DNA of 50,946 nucleotides from a virus. How positions within the stretch are numbered: position 1 is the first letter of the stretch; every line of letters begins with the position of its first letter. The translations under genes and the position numbers were made by a program. Where the stretch lies: IMG/VR virus record IMGVR_UViG_3300008954_000074, positions 1 through 50,946 of that record; one strand, written 5' to 3'. Shown here in pieces: positions 1-7,039 of this stretch. The notes under the pieces were generated by a model. The model was not told the origin of the DNA. It did no database searches and saw only the letters and a list, made by a program, of their open reading frames with translations.

Positions 1-537
1 GACTTCTAGGAAAGATTTGCGTCCGAACAGGTCTGCTGTAACCTCACCTGAAGGCATTGCCCTTTTGTTTGGGTCAAACATGCCGAGGAGGGCCCAGTGG
101 ATCTTGGTGAGGACGCCGAAGACCACCAGATCAGGGAGAGCCTCGTAGTCGCGATCATAACGACGGATATTTGTTCGGAACAGGGCACCGGGGACACACC
201 CAGAGGCGCGAAAGATTGAAGCGCAAAAGCGATGAATGTAACTTGCTGCTTTCAATTGTTCGGGGAGGCGAAGCTTCCTCGCCTTGCAGGTCCGTCGGTT
301 ATGTCCTACTTCATTGCAATAGGAACACTTGCGAGAGACGGACTTACGTTCCGCCGCCTGTCTTTCGCTCCTTGCTTGTTCCGTCAGTAGGAGCCTCTCG
401 TTGTAGTCGAGTTCTTTCTCGGGATTTAGGAGAGATGCCTCTGCTGCGGCGACGGCTTTCTTCCGGCACGCACAGGACCGCCGGTTATGCCCATATGTGA
501 AGCAATAAGAACATTGGATTTCTTGCCTATAAGACAT
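1..537 (-). CDS. Double zinc-knuckle protein, C-terminus cut by window edge
   Basis: An open frame runs from an ATG at 537 to the window edge with no stop (179 codons). It carries two near-identical CCHC zinc knuckles, CSYCFTYGHNRRSC near residue 10 and CSYCNEVGHNRRTC near residue 70, separated by a charged helical stretch. Such knuckles usually bind single-stranded nucleic acid. A ribosome site (gggaga) precedes the ATG. The rest is unrecognised. Plus-strand frames over the same stretch look like shadows, because the repeated Cys/His pattern exists only in this frame. Confidence 0.75.
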   Translation of the reverse strand, partial: MSYRQEIQCSYCFTYGHNRRSCACRKKAVAAAEASLLNPEKELDYNERLLLTEQARSERQAAERKSVSRKCSYCNEVGHNRRTCKARKLRLPEQLKAASYIHRFCASIFRASGCVPGALFRTNIRRYDRDYEALPDLVVFGVLTKIHWALLGMFDPNKRAMPSGEVTADLFGRKSFLEV

Positions 538-603
538 CTGATTTCTCCCAAAATCTTGGAGGGTCCTTCCCTCAAGAATACAATACCACGGATATGGTAT
601 TGG

Positions 604-834
604 TCAAACTTTTTCTTCGTTTTTCTTTGTGCCGGATGAGACAACTCTCTTGATTGATCCGAGGTAGACAACGAGGGGCAGCCCTCCCTCTATGGGTTGA
701 ATACGTAGAAGCGGTCGAGTGTCTTCTTCGCCGATGACGAGCCCGAGGCGCTCAACAATTGTGATCTTCTTGTTGTCGCCTGTTCTCACTTCGTAGAACA
801 CGAGATCACCGGGCCGAACATTATCGCAGTTCAC
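604..834 (-). CDS. Small GDLV-family protein
   Basis: This 76-residue product starts at a GTG whose GTGA overlaps the stop of the upstream gene, so the two are translationally coupled. It has the family opening RPGDLVFYEV, a middle GLVIGEE strand and a closing LVVYLGSIKRVV strand, the alternating pattern of a five-strand SH3-like barrel (inferred). It is an isolated copy far from the main array at 37-51 kb. Function unknown. Confidence 0.75.
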   Translation of the reverse strand: MNCDNVRPGDLVFYEVRTGDNKKITIVERLGLVIGEEDTRPLLRIQPIEGGLPLVVYLGSIKRVVSSGTKKNEEKV

Positions 835-1058
835 CCGACTTCCACGACCTCGGCAACCACATCACTATCAAACGGGATATAGTCCATCCGTCGGCTCACG
901 TTGATCAGTCCGACCGAGTGCTTCGCCGCCTGCTCTGCCGCCCACCGCTGGGAATATCCCTCGGTGTTCGGGTCATGAGGGAACGCCAACTCTTTGGCAT
1001 ATCCAGCGATGTTGTAATCTACGGTTCCGTCGGCATCAGAAAAGATAATCTTAAACAT
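831..1058 (-). CDS. Hypothetical protein, 75 aa
   Basis: The start is placed at the ATG at 1058, giving MFKIIFSDADGTVDY, because the ribosome site GAGAGGG lies just before it. A longer frame upstream would run over a separate small gene. The product is acidic with the opening of a small alpha/beta fold; FSDADGT resembles a HAD motif but the protein is far too short for a HAD enzyme. No family recognised. Confidence 0.6.
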   Translation of the reverse strand: MFKIIFSDADGTVDYNIAGYAKELAFPHDPNTEGYSQRWAAEQAAKHSVGLINVSRRMDYIPFDSDVVAEVVEVG

Positions 1059-1065
1059 AATAAAT

Positions 1066-1079
1066 CCCTCTCTAGAGGG
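1066..1079 (-). promoter_or_regulatory. Hairpin masking a ribosome binding site
   Basis: In the minus-strand transcript CCCUC-UAGA-GAGGG folds into a perfect 5-bp stem with a 4-nt loop. The 3' arm is the ribosome site of the gene starting at 1058 and the loop holds the UAG stop of the 29-codon frame upstream. A ribosome finishing the small frame would melt the stem, a classic coupling arrangement. Confidence 0.5.
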
Positions 1080-1161
1080 TGTTCTTGAGAGCAAGGGTGG
1101 GGAGGACGAACATAAAGAGCCCACTACCTCCGCCGATGGTTACTTGGAGCTTGCTCAACAT
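1072..1161 (-). CDS. Tiny membrane peptide, 29 aa
   Basis: A 29-codon frame starts at an ATG at 1161, nine bases after a strong AGGAGG. Its middle is glycine-rich and hydrophobic (TIGGGSGLFMFVLPTLAL), consistent with one short membrane segment. Its stop lies in the loop of the hairpin that hides the next gene's ribosome site. It could be a real membrane peptide or a regulatory leader. Confidence 0.5.
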   Translation of the reverse strand: MLSKLQVTIGGGSGLFMFVLPTLALKNTL

Positions 1162-1173
1162 CAACAAGCCCTC

Positions 1174-1395
1174 CTACTGAAACCAGTCGGCGAGTTGTCG
1201 TGCTTCGACGTGGATATGCTCGAAGCGCTCAAGGGCTCGGTCATACTCCTCGTTCTCGTCGGGCGAAGAACTCATGAGAATATCATAGTCCTCTTGGGTT
1301 GTCCGCCAGAAGTTCGTTGCCTCTCGGTTTCCTTGTGCGATGAGGTCATCGAGGGTGTCTTCGACCAGGGCGAGCTTTCGAGTGAAAGTCAGCAT
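1174..1395 (-). CDS. Hypothetical helical protein, 73 aa
   Basis: An acidic, mostly helical 73-residue product beginning MLTFTRKLALVEDTLDDL. It has a good ribosome site (aaggagaaatta) inside a 35-base leader duplicated in front of the upstream gene. No family recognised. Confidence 0.65.
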   Translation of the reverse strand: MLTFTRKLALVEDTLDDLIAQGNREATNFWRTTQEDYDILMSSSPDENEEYDRALERFEHIHVEARQLADWFQ

Positions 1396-1427
1396 TTAAT
1401 TTCTCCTTGTTAGTTTGGATTTATGTT
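1393..1427 (-). repeat. Copy 1 of 35-bp duplicated leader
   Basis: These 35 bases are identical to 1631-1665. They cover the start-codon complement, the aggag ribosome site and about 20 bases further upstream. The copy leads the 73-aa gene and overlaps the end of the 70-aa gene. Confidence 0.85.
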
Positions 1428-1633
1428 CTTCCATCGTCACTAATCCACAATACGATCGGTTTAGTTTCCTTGGCAGCCTGCAACTCACGCGCAAGGTGTG
1501 CGGAGGTAGCACGGTGAACTTCAATAATTACCGGTTCTGCGCCGTTTGCTTCGGTTGAAAATGCATACCATGCCAATGCTGCATTGACGCCGGTAGCATT
1601 TAGGATTTTATCGATGTGATATTGCGTATCCAT
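1421..1633 (-). CDS. Hypothetical protein, 70 aa
   Basis: Starts MDTQYHIDKILNATGVNA and ends in a beta-like VLWISDD strand. It uses the second copy of the duplicated leader and is the first gene after a class A promoter at 1669-1698. No family recognised. Confidence 0.65.
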   Translation of the reverse strand: MDTQYHIDKILNATGVNAALAWYAFSTEANGAEPVIIEVHRATSAHLARELQAAKETKPIVLWISDDGRT

Positions 1634-1665
1634 TTAATTTCTCCTTGTTAGTTTGGATTTATGTT
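1631..1665 (-). repeat. Copy 2 of 35-bp duplicated leader
   Basis: Identical to 1393-1427. Here the copy lies between a class A promoter and the 70-aa gene, so it forms most of that transcript's 5' leader. Confidence 0.85.
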
Positions 1666-1668
1666 TTT

Positions 1669-1698
1669 ATTATACCGCATTATAATTTGTTTGCACAA
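1669..1698 (-). promoter_or_regulatory. Class A promoter
   Basis: TTGTGC and TATAAT are spaced 18 bases apart on the minus strand. The element precedes the 70-aa gene at 1421. Confidence 0.65.
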
Positions 1699-1729
1699 AT
1701 CAATGCGTTAGCAAAGAGCTCTGTGGGTT

Positions 1730-2047
1730 TTACACAAAGTCACAAGCTTCATCGAGGTCAATAATCATATTGCGAACCTCTTCTGTATCGTTTTCGTAGC
1801 CATTCATGTCCCAACTGTAAGTCTGATTGCAGTTCTTTGCCAGCAGAGTTCCAAGTGAGGCACACATTTCGTCGTCCATCTCGGATAGGGCGTCAATGTT
1901 TGGTTTGAGATTCTCTTTGATTTGGGATCTGAGGCCTTTATAATCTCGCAAATCAATGTTGTCAATGTCGAACATATAAGTTCCGCCCATAGTTCCAGCA
2001 TACATTACATTTTCGATCGTCTTGAGTAGACCAGTGTTATTGATCAT
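1730..2047 (-). CDS. Hypothetical protein, 105 aa
   Basis: The ATG at 2047 (MINNTGLLKTIENVMYAG) is chosen over a GTG at 2167, because a ribosome site (aaggaaa) and a class A promoter lie directly upstream of it and the GTG lies inside the preceding gene. The product is acidic and helical with a conspicuous Asp/Asn-rich centre. No family recognised. Confidence 0.65.
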   Translation of the reverse strand: MINNTGLLKTIENVMYAGTMGGTYMFDIDNIDLRDYKGLRSQIKENLKPNIDALSEMDDEMCASLGTLLAKNCNQTYSWDMNGYENDTEEVRNMIIDLDEACDFV

Positions 2048-2066
2048 CTTGTTTTCCTTATGTTTT

Positions 2067-2096
2067 ATTATAAGGTGCTCCCTGCGATTTGCACTC
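2067..2096 (-). promoter_or_regulatory. Class A promoter
   Basis: GAGTGC, an 18-base spacer and TATAAT on the minus strand, ending 20 bases before the ATG of the 105-aa gene. The -35 block is the weakest match of the set but keeps GTGCAA. Confidence 0.5.
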
Positions 2097-2112
2097 GTTG
2101 TTACTCGAGGAT

Positions 2113-2424
2113 CTACACAGAATCTCTGCCAAGCATCGTCGGCTTTAGAGATAGAATTGACATCCACGACGGATATCGGTGGCGGCCTGAGAGTGTGGTC
2201 CAGTTAACTTTGATCTTGACACCGTGTTCAAATGAATCCTGAATTATCATGATCTCGCCGATTGCGGCTTGCTGGTACTTGCCTCGAAACATCTTGGTAA
2301 ACTTGTCACCTACCTGAACGTTGAGTTGCTTTAGATACTCGCGGCTTTCCTTGCGGCGGTCTTTCTTCTTGCCGGAGCTGTAGTATAGGTCTTCGTATCT
2401 TTGCTTGTAGATTGTGTATGACAT
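2113..2424 (-). CDS. GDLV-like small protein with N-terminal extension
   Basis: 103 residues. A basic helical N-terminus (YYSSGKKKDRRKESREYL) of about 35 residues is followed by VQVGDKFTKMFRGK and then strands IGEIMIIQDS and KIKVNWTTL, the spacing seen in the GDLV family. The ribosome site (aaggaga) fits the ATG. Its own class A promoter lies at 2445-2475. Assignment to the family is tentative. Confidence 0.6.
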   Translation of the reverse strand: MSYTIYKQRYEDLYYSSGKKKDRRKESREYLKQLNVQVGDKFTKMFRGKYQQAAIGEIMIIQDSFEHGVKIKVNWTTLSGRHRYPSWMSILSLKPTMLGRDSV

Positions 2425-2444
2425 ATTATCTCCTTGTCTAAACT

Positions 2445-2475
2445 ATTATAGTTATAACTTCTCGGTTTTGCACAA
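2445..2475 (-). promoter_or_regulatory. Class A promoter
   Basis: TTGTGC, a 19-base spacer and TATAAT on the minus strand. The -35 block lies inside the last codons of the gene ending at 2452, so the promoter overlaps coding sequence. Confidence 0.6.
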
Positions 2476-2664
2476 GATCGTGCAGTGTGAGGCAATCATC
2501 GATGCCATGTGAGTTGATATCTCGGTTGGCATTTCATCATGCTCGTGCCACATTATCTTAACTTTAGAATAGCGATCATCGGATCCGATCACTTTTAGAA
2601 TCGTGCCTTTGCGCATAAGCAATAAAGGGCGAGACAATACTTGAATCAGATCTCCGGGAGCCAT
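2452..2664 (-). CDS. Small GDLV-family protein
   Basis: A 70-residue family member opening MAPGDLIQVLSRP, with a GTILKVIG turn and a KVKIMWHEHDE strand. It starts three bases after the stop of the phosphoesterase gene and is probably co-translated with it. Function unknown. Confidence 0.7.
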   Translation of the reverse strand: MAPGDLIQVLSRPLLLMRKGTILKVIGSDDRYSKVKIMWHEHDEMPTEISTHMASMIASHCTILCKTEKL

Positions 2665-2667
2665 AAT

Positions 2668-3180
2668 CTAAATAAACTCCATCACATCTTGCAGCGAGAC
2701 AGGTTTGTAATCCCATGCTTCGACTGTGAAGTTCACGTGCTGGCCTACCATTCTTAGCCGTGAATGAGTGTGACCGTGAAATTGATAGTCGCAACCTTCG
2801 AGGTCATCTTGCGGGATGTGCTTGAGCAGTGCTGTCTTACCATTGGGCAGATCGAGGATGACTGACTTGTAAACCTCATCGAAGCCAAGCTGCTTCATAT
2901 AACCTGAGGATCTGTCGTGATTTCCTTTGATTAGGATCTTCTGGCCGTTGAGTGATTTGATCAGTCCAGACTTGAGAATGCTATCGAACCTACCCATGAA
3001 CACATCTCCGACGTGGATCACGATATCATCCGGGGCGACGGTTGAGTTCCATTGGTCGATCATGTGCTGATTCATCTCATCTGCATCTGCAAATGGTCGG
3101 TGGCAATATTTGATTATGTTCTTATGAAAGAAATGTGTGTCACTGACAAAGAACACTCTTGCTGGATTGTCGAACTTCAT
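2668..3180 (-). CDS. Calcineurin-like metallophosphoesterase
   Basis: The metal-binding signatures of this superfamily are all visible in order: SDTHFFH, HVGDVF, KGNHDR, LKHIP and FHGHTHS. The enzyme hydrolyses a phosphodiester or phosphomonoester; the substrate cannot be told. The ATG at 3180 is preferred over one at 3195 because GAGGAAA lies eight bases before it and the class A promoter at 3200-3230 would start transcription at about 3193. At 170 residues it is near the size of small YfcE-type enzymes. A second, unrelated-looking phosphoesterase is at 42561. Confidence 0.88.
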   Translation of the reverse strand: MKFDNPARVFFVSDTHFFHKNIIKYCHRPFADADEMNQHMIDQWNSTVAPDDIVIHVGDVFMGRFDSILKSGLIKSLNGQKILIKGNHDRSSGYMKQLGFDEVYKSVILDLPNGKTALLKHIPQDDLEGCDYQFHGHTHSRLRMVGQHVNFTVEAWDYKPVSLQDVMEFI

Positions 3181-3199
3181 TGCGCTTTTCCTCATGCAT

Positions 3200-3230
3200 A
3201 TTATACAGCATGCATATTCGGTTTACACAA
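3200..3230 (-). promoter_or_regulatory. Class A promoter
   Basis: TTGTGTAAAC, with 19 bases between TTGTGT and TATAAT on the minus strand, immediately after the stop codon of the 446-aa gene. The clearest example of the class. Confidence 0.75.
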
Positions 3231-4571
3231 CTATCGGTTGATTATCATTTCTTTTATGAGCTTGCGGAGAAGCTGGGTGGATTCTGCTACAGGTTCGAAT
3301 GTCTTGAGCTCTTCTTCGGGCTCATCCTTCTCAATCTTTCTGTCATAATATGCTTCTTTCTTCTCATCGAGGTCAGCAACAACCTCACTTAGATGCGGAA
3401 ATAGTTCTACAGCAGCAGTAATCATGCGCATCTTTGTCTTCTCGTCACGTTCACGGTCGTTGTTGTATAGCATCTGTGATTCGAATGGGCCATACAAGCT
3501 CTTGTCGATCATGAGCTTCATTGTATCTTTTAATACCTGCGGGCCGAGGATATCATTAATGAGCTTAAGTGCGCCTGTATACGACCAGAACATATCAAAT
3601 TCTTGTTCAGTTGGTTGCTTGCCGAAGAATCTCTCAAAGATGGCAGCCACTGCGGTTGTGTATGTTGAGTTTGCCGATGTCAGTGCCTTATAGATCTCTT
3701 CTTCACCGATTGTGGCAAACTTTTCAAACTTGTCTCTCATTCCTTTGCGAACTGAGAATGCCAATGTTGATGGGCTTTTATACTTCTTTGATTTTGATAG
3801 TTGCTTCTCGAGGTTTTGTGATAGCTTTTCAATTGTCGCAGAGCCCTTTGCAACCTTCATTCCTGGGCGCTGTGACGATGCACGAGCAAGGTTCATGAGC
3901 AAGAACTTGTGCGCAACACCTTTTAGGCCCTGCTTCATATCTGAGAATGATGACGATCGGCCAAACTGGACGAACTCCTCTGGTTGGTCATCCTCAAAAT
4001 CAACGCCTTCAAAATCAATCTGGACGAAGATTGGATTTTCTAACCCTGCGTCATAAGCAAAGACTCCATGAATCTGATCGGCTGCTGCCTGAGCGGTCTT
4101 GTCATTGTTTCCGATGTATGTGACTCCCGGCAGGATCTCTTGCCCTTCAATCTCGTGAAGGAATACAAACAGGTCGGGAATGTTGGTGAGTGGCATTTGA
4201 ACGTCAATGTCGCCTGCTTCTTCTTTGACGTCAGATATGTCTTTACCTTTTACCTTCGGGTCGAACATTACAGATGACGAGCCCGAGAACCACGAACCAG
4301 AATTCATGCCGTCTTCGAAAGCCTTACGTTCTGGCCAGAGGCCACGATCAAACCGTGACATGAACATATCATCAAGCCTGAAGAAGAGTTTGCGGAATGT
4401 AGCAGTGAACTTTGCAATGTCAATCTTGCGCAATGGAATCTGCTCAGCATTGGCCGGCCGGCCATTGAATTGCTTTACTTCTCCAGTCTCGATATCAATT
4501 GCTTTGGCATTGCCGCCCTCTTGCAAGAGAACAATTTGCTCAGCTACTTCAAGTATTCTGCTGTGGTTCAT
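3231..4571 (-). CDS. Nucleotidyltransferase-like protein with C-terminal helical tag
   Basis: 446 residues. Around residues 93-126 it has SWFSGSSS, then a spacer and GDIDVQMP, the GS...DxD pattern of the polymerase-beta nucleotidyltransferase fold. The remainder is helical. The last 14 residues, QLLRKLIKEMIINR, match the short amphipathic tag found at the N-termini of many other proteins in this window, here at the other end. A class B promoter lies 23 bases upstream, so I expect late expression and possibly packaging into the virion. Enzymatic activity is not proven by the motif alone. Confidence 0.55.
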   Translation of the reverse strand: MNHSRILEVAEQIVLLQEGGNAKAIDIETGEVKQFNGRPANAEQIPLRKIDIAKFTATFRKLFFRLDDMFMSRFDRGLWPERKAFEDGMNSGSWFSGSSSVMFDPKVKGKDISDVKEEAGDIDVQMPLTNIPDLFVFLHEIEGQEILPGVTYIGNNDKTAQAAADQIHGVFAYDAGLENPIFVQIDFEGVDFEDDQPEEFVQFGRSSSFSDMKQGLKGVAHKFLLMNLARASSQRPGMKVAKGSATIEKLSQNLEKQLSKSKKYKSPSTLAFSVRKGMRDKFEKFATIGEEEIYKALTSANSTYTTAVAAIFERFFGKQPTEQEFDMFWSYTGALKLINDILGPQVLKDTMKLMIDKSLYGPFESQMLYNNDRERDEKTKMRMITAAVELFPHLSEVVADLDEKKEAYYDRKIEKDEPEEELKTFEPVAESTQLLRKLIKEMIINR

Positions 4572-4593
4572 ATAGTCTATCCAAGCTTACGTT

Positions 4594-4601
4594 ATAAATA
4601 T
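4594..4601 (-). promoter_or_regulatory. Class B promoter candidate (ATATTTAT)
   Basis: ATATTTAT on the minus strand in the short gap upstream of the 446-aa gene. The surrounding bases form a partial palindrome (ATAAATATATTTAT). Confidence 0.45.
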
Positions 4602-4621
4602 ATTTATTCGTGAGATTTATC

Positions 4622-4987
4622 TTATTCTTCGGGTGGTTGCGGAGGGATTGCATATGAGCACGGGCATGCATTGACATCGACTCCCCAGATAGACATTCGC
4701 CAGCAGTCATTCTCAGTCTCAGCTACGTATAGATCGATGCTGTCATCAAATGTATAGCGATCTTGCTGGTTGAACTCCCAAAGCCAATCATCCTTGTGTT
4801 CTTGTTCTTCATCCCCATCGTCAAATACCCATACCGTTTTTGTATCCTCGTCAAGAATGAAGCAGCTCTCCGGGAAGTATTGATCAAGCTGCAGCCATTG
4901 ACCTGAATATGATTGATCTGGTGTCACATGTGCTACTTCTTCAGGGCATGCGCATAATAGCAATGCTAGACTAATTAATTGTTTCAT
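4622..4987 (-). CDS. Predicted lipoprotein, 121 aa
   Basis: The N-terminus MKQLISLALLLCAC has a basic start, hydrophobic core and a Cys suitable for lipidation at about position 14. The mature part is acidic and tryptophan-rich, with two further Cys in NACPCSY near the end. It probably sits in the host envelope. No family recognised. Confidence 0.6.
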   Translation of the reverse strand: MKQLISLALLLCACPEEVAHVTPDQSYSGQWLQLDQYFPESCFILDEDTKTVWVFDDGDEEQEHKDDWLWEFNQQDRYTFDDSIDLYVAETENDCWRMSIWGVDVNACPCSYAIPPQPPEE

Positions 4988-5195
4988 TTCTCTGCACCAA
5001 TCTCATATATGCTTCTCCGACTATAAACTTGTTTCCGGTGTCACACAAGACATTCCAGCAGGGTGTTCTGTTTCCTTGCGCGTGAGCCCTTGCTAGTGGA
5101 GCATAGTGGGCAAATGATATAATGACACCCGACTTTGGTAGCCACTTGGATTCCATCGTAATGAGGTCGCCCTCTTTGAATTTCTTCTTGGTCAT
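4971..5195 (-). CDS. Small GDLV-family protein
   Basis: 74 residues opening MTKKKFKEGDLITMES, then SGVIISFAHY and CWNVLCDTGNKFIV strands and a final AYMRLV. It overlaps the start of the lipoprotein gene by 17 bases and begins next to the stop of the upstream gene, so three genes form one unit. Confidence 0.7.
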   Translation of the reverse strand: MTKKKFKEGDLITMESKWLPKSGVIISFAHYAPLARAHAQGNRTPCWNVLCDTGNKFIVGEAYMRLVQRNETIN

Positions 5196-5711
5196 CTAGC
5201 TATCAAACGCAATCACCATGCGGACTGACTGTTCAAAATCTTGATCCCCTATCAGGTCTTTTAATGTGCCTACCCACGGAATTGATTTGTAAGCACGATC
5301 ACCCCACTGGCCGACTGTGTCATCCCAGAAATACCTGAAGAGGAGGCGTTTAATGGGCTCCTCCGGGAAGACACACATCTTTGATCGAGATTTCGGGGCA
5401 TCATCTGGCAACTCATTATAATCGCGTTTGACAGCTTCTAGCCATTCCTCAAAGCAATCTAGTACCTCATCCGGGGTTAGCCATGTGTGCGAGTGGAGAT
5501 CATCATTTCCAACGTAGTCCTTCCAGCAATCAGACGAATCCGCTGGCATGCCGCGGTGGTGATGAAACGTATTGTCTCCGTAACCTCTGACACCTGCAAT
5601 AATGCGGAACCACGTGTAGTCTCGGTTGGTTGGGATATCACGGAAAGCAACCCACTTTCCAGATGGTTGCTTCACTTCCCAGAAACCCGTGGATGTCTGC
5701 GCCCATCTCAT
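5196..5711 (-). CDS. Hypothetical protein, 171 aa
   Basis: The ATG at 5711 is chosen over an upstream TTG because AAGGAGAGG directly precedes it. The product is rich in Trp and aromatic residues (WAQTSTGFWEVKQPSGKW at the start) and has an acidic helical middle. No family recognised. It is divergent from the HNH gene on the other strand. Confidence 0.65.
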   Translation of the reverse strand: MRWAQTSTGFWEVKQPSGKWVAFRDIPTNRDYTWFRIIAGVRGYGDNTFHHHRGMPADSSDCWKDYVGNDDLHSHTWLTPDEVLDCFEEWLEAVKRDYNELPDDAPKSRSKMCVFPEEPIKRLLFRYFWDDTVGQWGDRAYKSIPWVGTLKDLIGDQDFEQSVRMVIAFDS

Positions 5712-5786
5712 GCCTCTCCTTCTGCTATGCAAGATGATAACAAGTAATAATACTCAATTGTAGTTTAAATTTACAACACATTTTGG

Positions 5787-5792
5787 TATAAT
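5787..5792 (+). promoter_or_regulatory. TATAAT -10 box for the HNH gene
   Basis: A perfect TATAAT ends five bases before the ATG at 5798. Transcription should start at or inside the first codon, implying a leaderless mRNA or initiation from another promoter. Confidence 0.45.
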
Positions 5793-5797
5793 CAAAC

Positions 5798-6436
5798 ATG
5801 AAGACTATCACAAGATTATGTCCAGGATGCAACAAAGAGCTTCACTATGCAAACAAACATAGTGTCAAACGAGCCAATCAAAATAATTCTCATTGCCTCT
5901 CGTGTAGCCAGAAAAAAGTAATGTCAAATCAGGATACAAGAGATAATCTGTCTAAGAAAAACAAGGGCAAAAAACTTTCAGAAGAACATAAGAGAAAAAT
6001 AAGCAAATCGAACATGGGAAGAAAAGGCTGCTGGCTTGGAAAAGAATTTTCACAAGAAATGTGTAAAAATATATCAAAAGCCAAGCTCGGAAAAAAGAAC
6101 GGAATGTTTGGAAAGAAGCACTCCGATAAAACAAAAATAGCAATGTCTAAAAGTCAAAAGAGAAGATGGGAATCAGAAGAGTTTAAAAATCTGCCGCACG
6201 AAAGAAAAGAGGAAAAACTATGGGGGTTCTTAGTAAGAGATCGTGCAAACTATAAATGTGAAAATTGCAATGCTGCTAATGACAAGCTTCATGCACATCA
6301 CATCAAACCAAAAAAGCAATTTCCTAGCATGCGGTTTGATGTTGATAATGGGATTCTTTTATGTGTAGATTGTCATGTTGAAGCACATAAAGTACTGGGT
6401 CAAGATTATCTTGAAGGTCTAATAAGAAGGATTTGA
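5798..6436 (+). CDS. HNH homing endonuclease with NUMOD3-type repeats
   Basis: 212 residues. Order of parts: a zinc site CPGCNKE...CLSCSQKK (8-37), lysine-rich DNA-binding repeats of NUMOD3 type (about 50-125: KKLSEEHKRKIS, GKKNGMFGKKHSDKTK), and an HNH domain at the C-terminus with YKCENCN, LHAHHIKPK and LLCVDCH. This is the layout of free-standing phage homing endonucleases. It is the only plus-strand gene for 25 kb on either side and its base composition is more A-rich than its neighbours, which fits a mobile insertion. Its end overlaps the convergent gene by 18 bases. Confidence 0.9.
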   Translation: MKTITRLCPGCNKELHYANKHSVKRANQNNSHCLSCSQKKVMSNQDTRDNLSKKNKGKKLSEEHKRKISKSNMGRKGCWLGKEFSQEMCKNISKAKLGKKNGMFGKKHSDKTKIAMSKSQKRRWESEEFKNLPHERKEEKLWGFLVRDRANYKCENCNAANDKLHAHHIKPKKQFPSMRFDVDNGILLCVDCHVEAHKVLGQDYLEGLIRRI

Positions 6437-6829
6437 CTTCTTCTTCATCAGGTTCGTTTGTTTGCAATCAACTAGCCAGCAGATGTAACGATGTACCAAT
6501 CGTCGTCGGGAAGCCATCATGTGCCGACGAGACTCTGCCTTGTGACCTTTTTCGCTTGTGGGATAGGACCAGCTAGCATAGTAGTTTTCGTCGAGATATT
6601 TTCGTATGATTTCTTTAGGGTTAGCTCGGCCTCTTGACACAACAGATATCAGGTTCTTCGACTCCCATTTGAGAGCTCTTCTAAATACCTTGCGGAATTT
6701 TCGGTGATATGTTTTTAGTGCGGTGGGTGTCCAGTCGGAAGTTACATCTGTTGACTTGACATTACGCGGAATCAATCCTCGATTCATATATTCAAGTTCG
6801 ATCAATAGCTTGCGCTTAGTAAAGCTCAT
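6419..6829 (-). CDS. Hypothetical basic protein, 136 aa
   Basis: A strongly basic, helical product with many Arg and Lys (YHRKFRKVFRRALKW, SRRHMMASRRRLVHRY), probably nucleic-acid binding by charge alone. No recognised domain. It converges on the HNH gene, with the two 3' ends overlapping. Confidence 0.6.
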   Translation of the reverse strand: MSFTKRKLLIELEYMNRGLIPRNVKSTDVTSDWTPTALKTYHRKFRKVFRRALKWESKNLISVVSRGRANPKEIIRKYLDENYYASWSYPTSEKGHKAESRRHMMASRRRLVHRYICWLVDCKQTNLMKKKSNPSY

Positions 6830-7039
6830 TCACACCTCGATAAGAAAGGAAAGAAAGCGAAAAGGAGGTTACTTGGGGTTGAGATAGAAAACAAGTTTCC
6901 CGTTCACCTGGTGTACATGTATGTTATTTCCCGCTCTTGACCCACTGCATTATCGCAGTGTACTAGAAATCAAAAGCTCGTCCATCTATCGCAATCTTTC
7001 CTTTTCTAGTTTTATCTTATCTAAAGCTTCGTGAATGTA
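6830..7039 (-). other. 210-bp gap with a possible gene remnant
   Basis: No start-to-stop frame of convincing length is present. On the minus strand ATGCAGTGGGTCAAG leads to an early stop, but one frame over the reading continues as GNNIHVHQVNGKLVFYLNPK before a stop at 6869. This looks like a short frameshifted gene. A small CTGC/GCAG hairpin is near 6944. Confidence 0.3.

Noticed and set aside
171-500. 109-aa plus-strand frame
   Set aside because: It lies opposite the zinc-knuckle gene, whose repeated Cys/His pattern is convincing; no ribosome site or recognisable motif on the plus strand.
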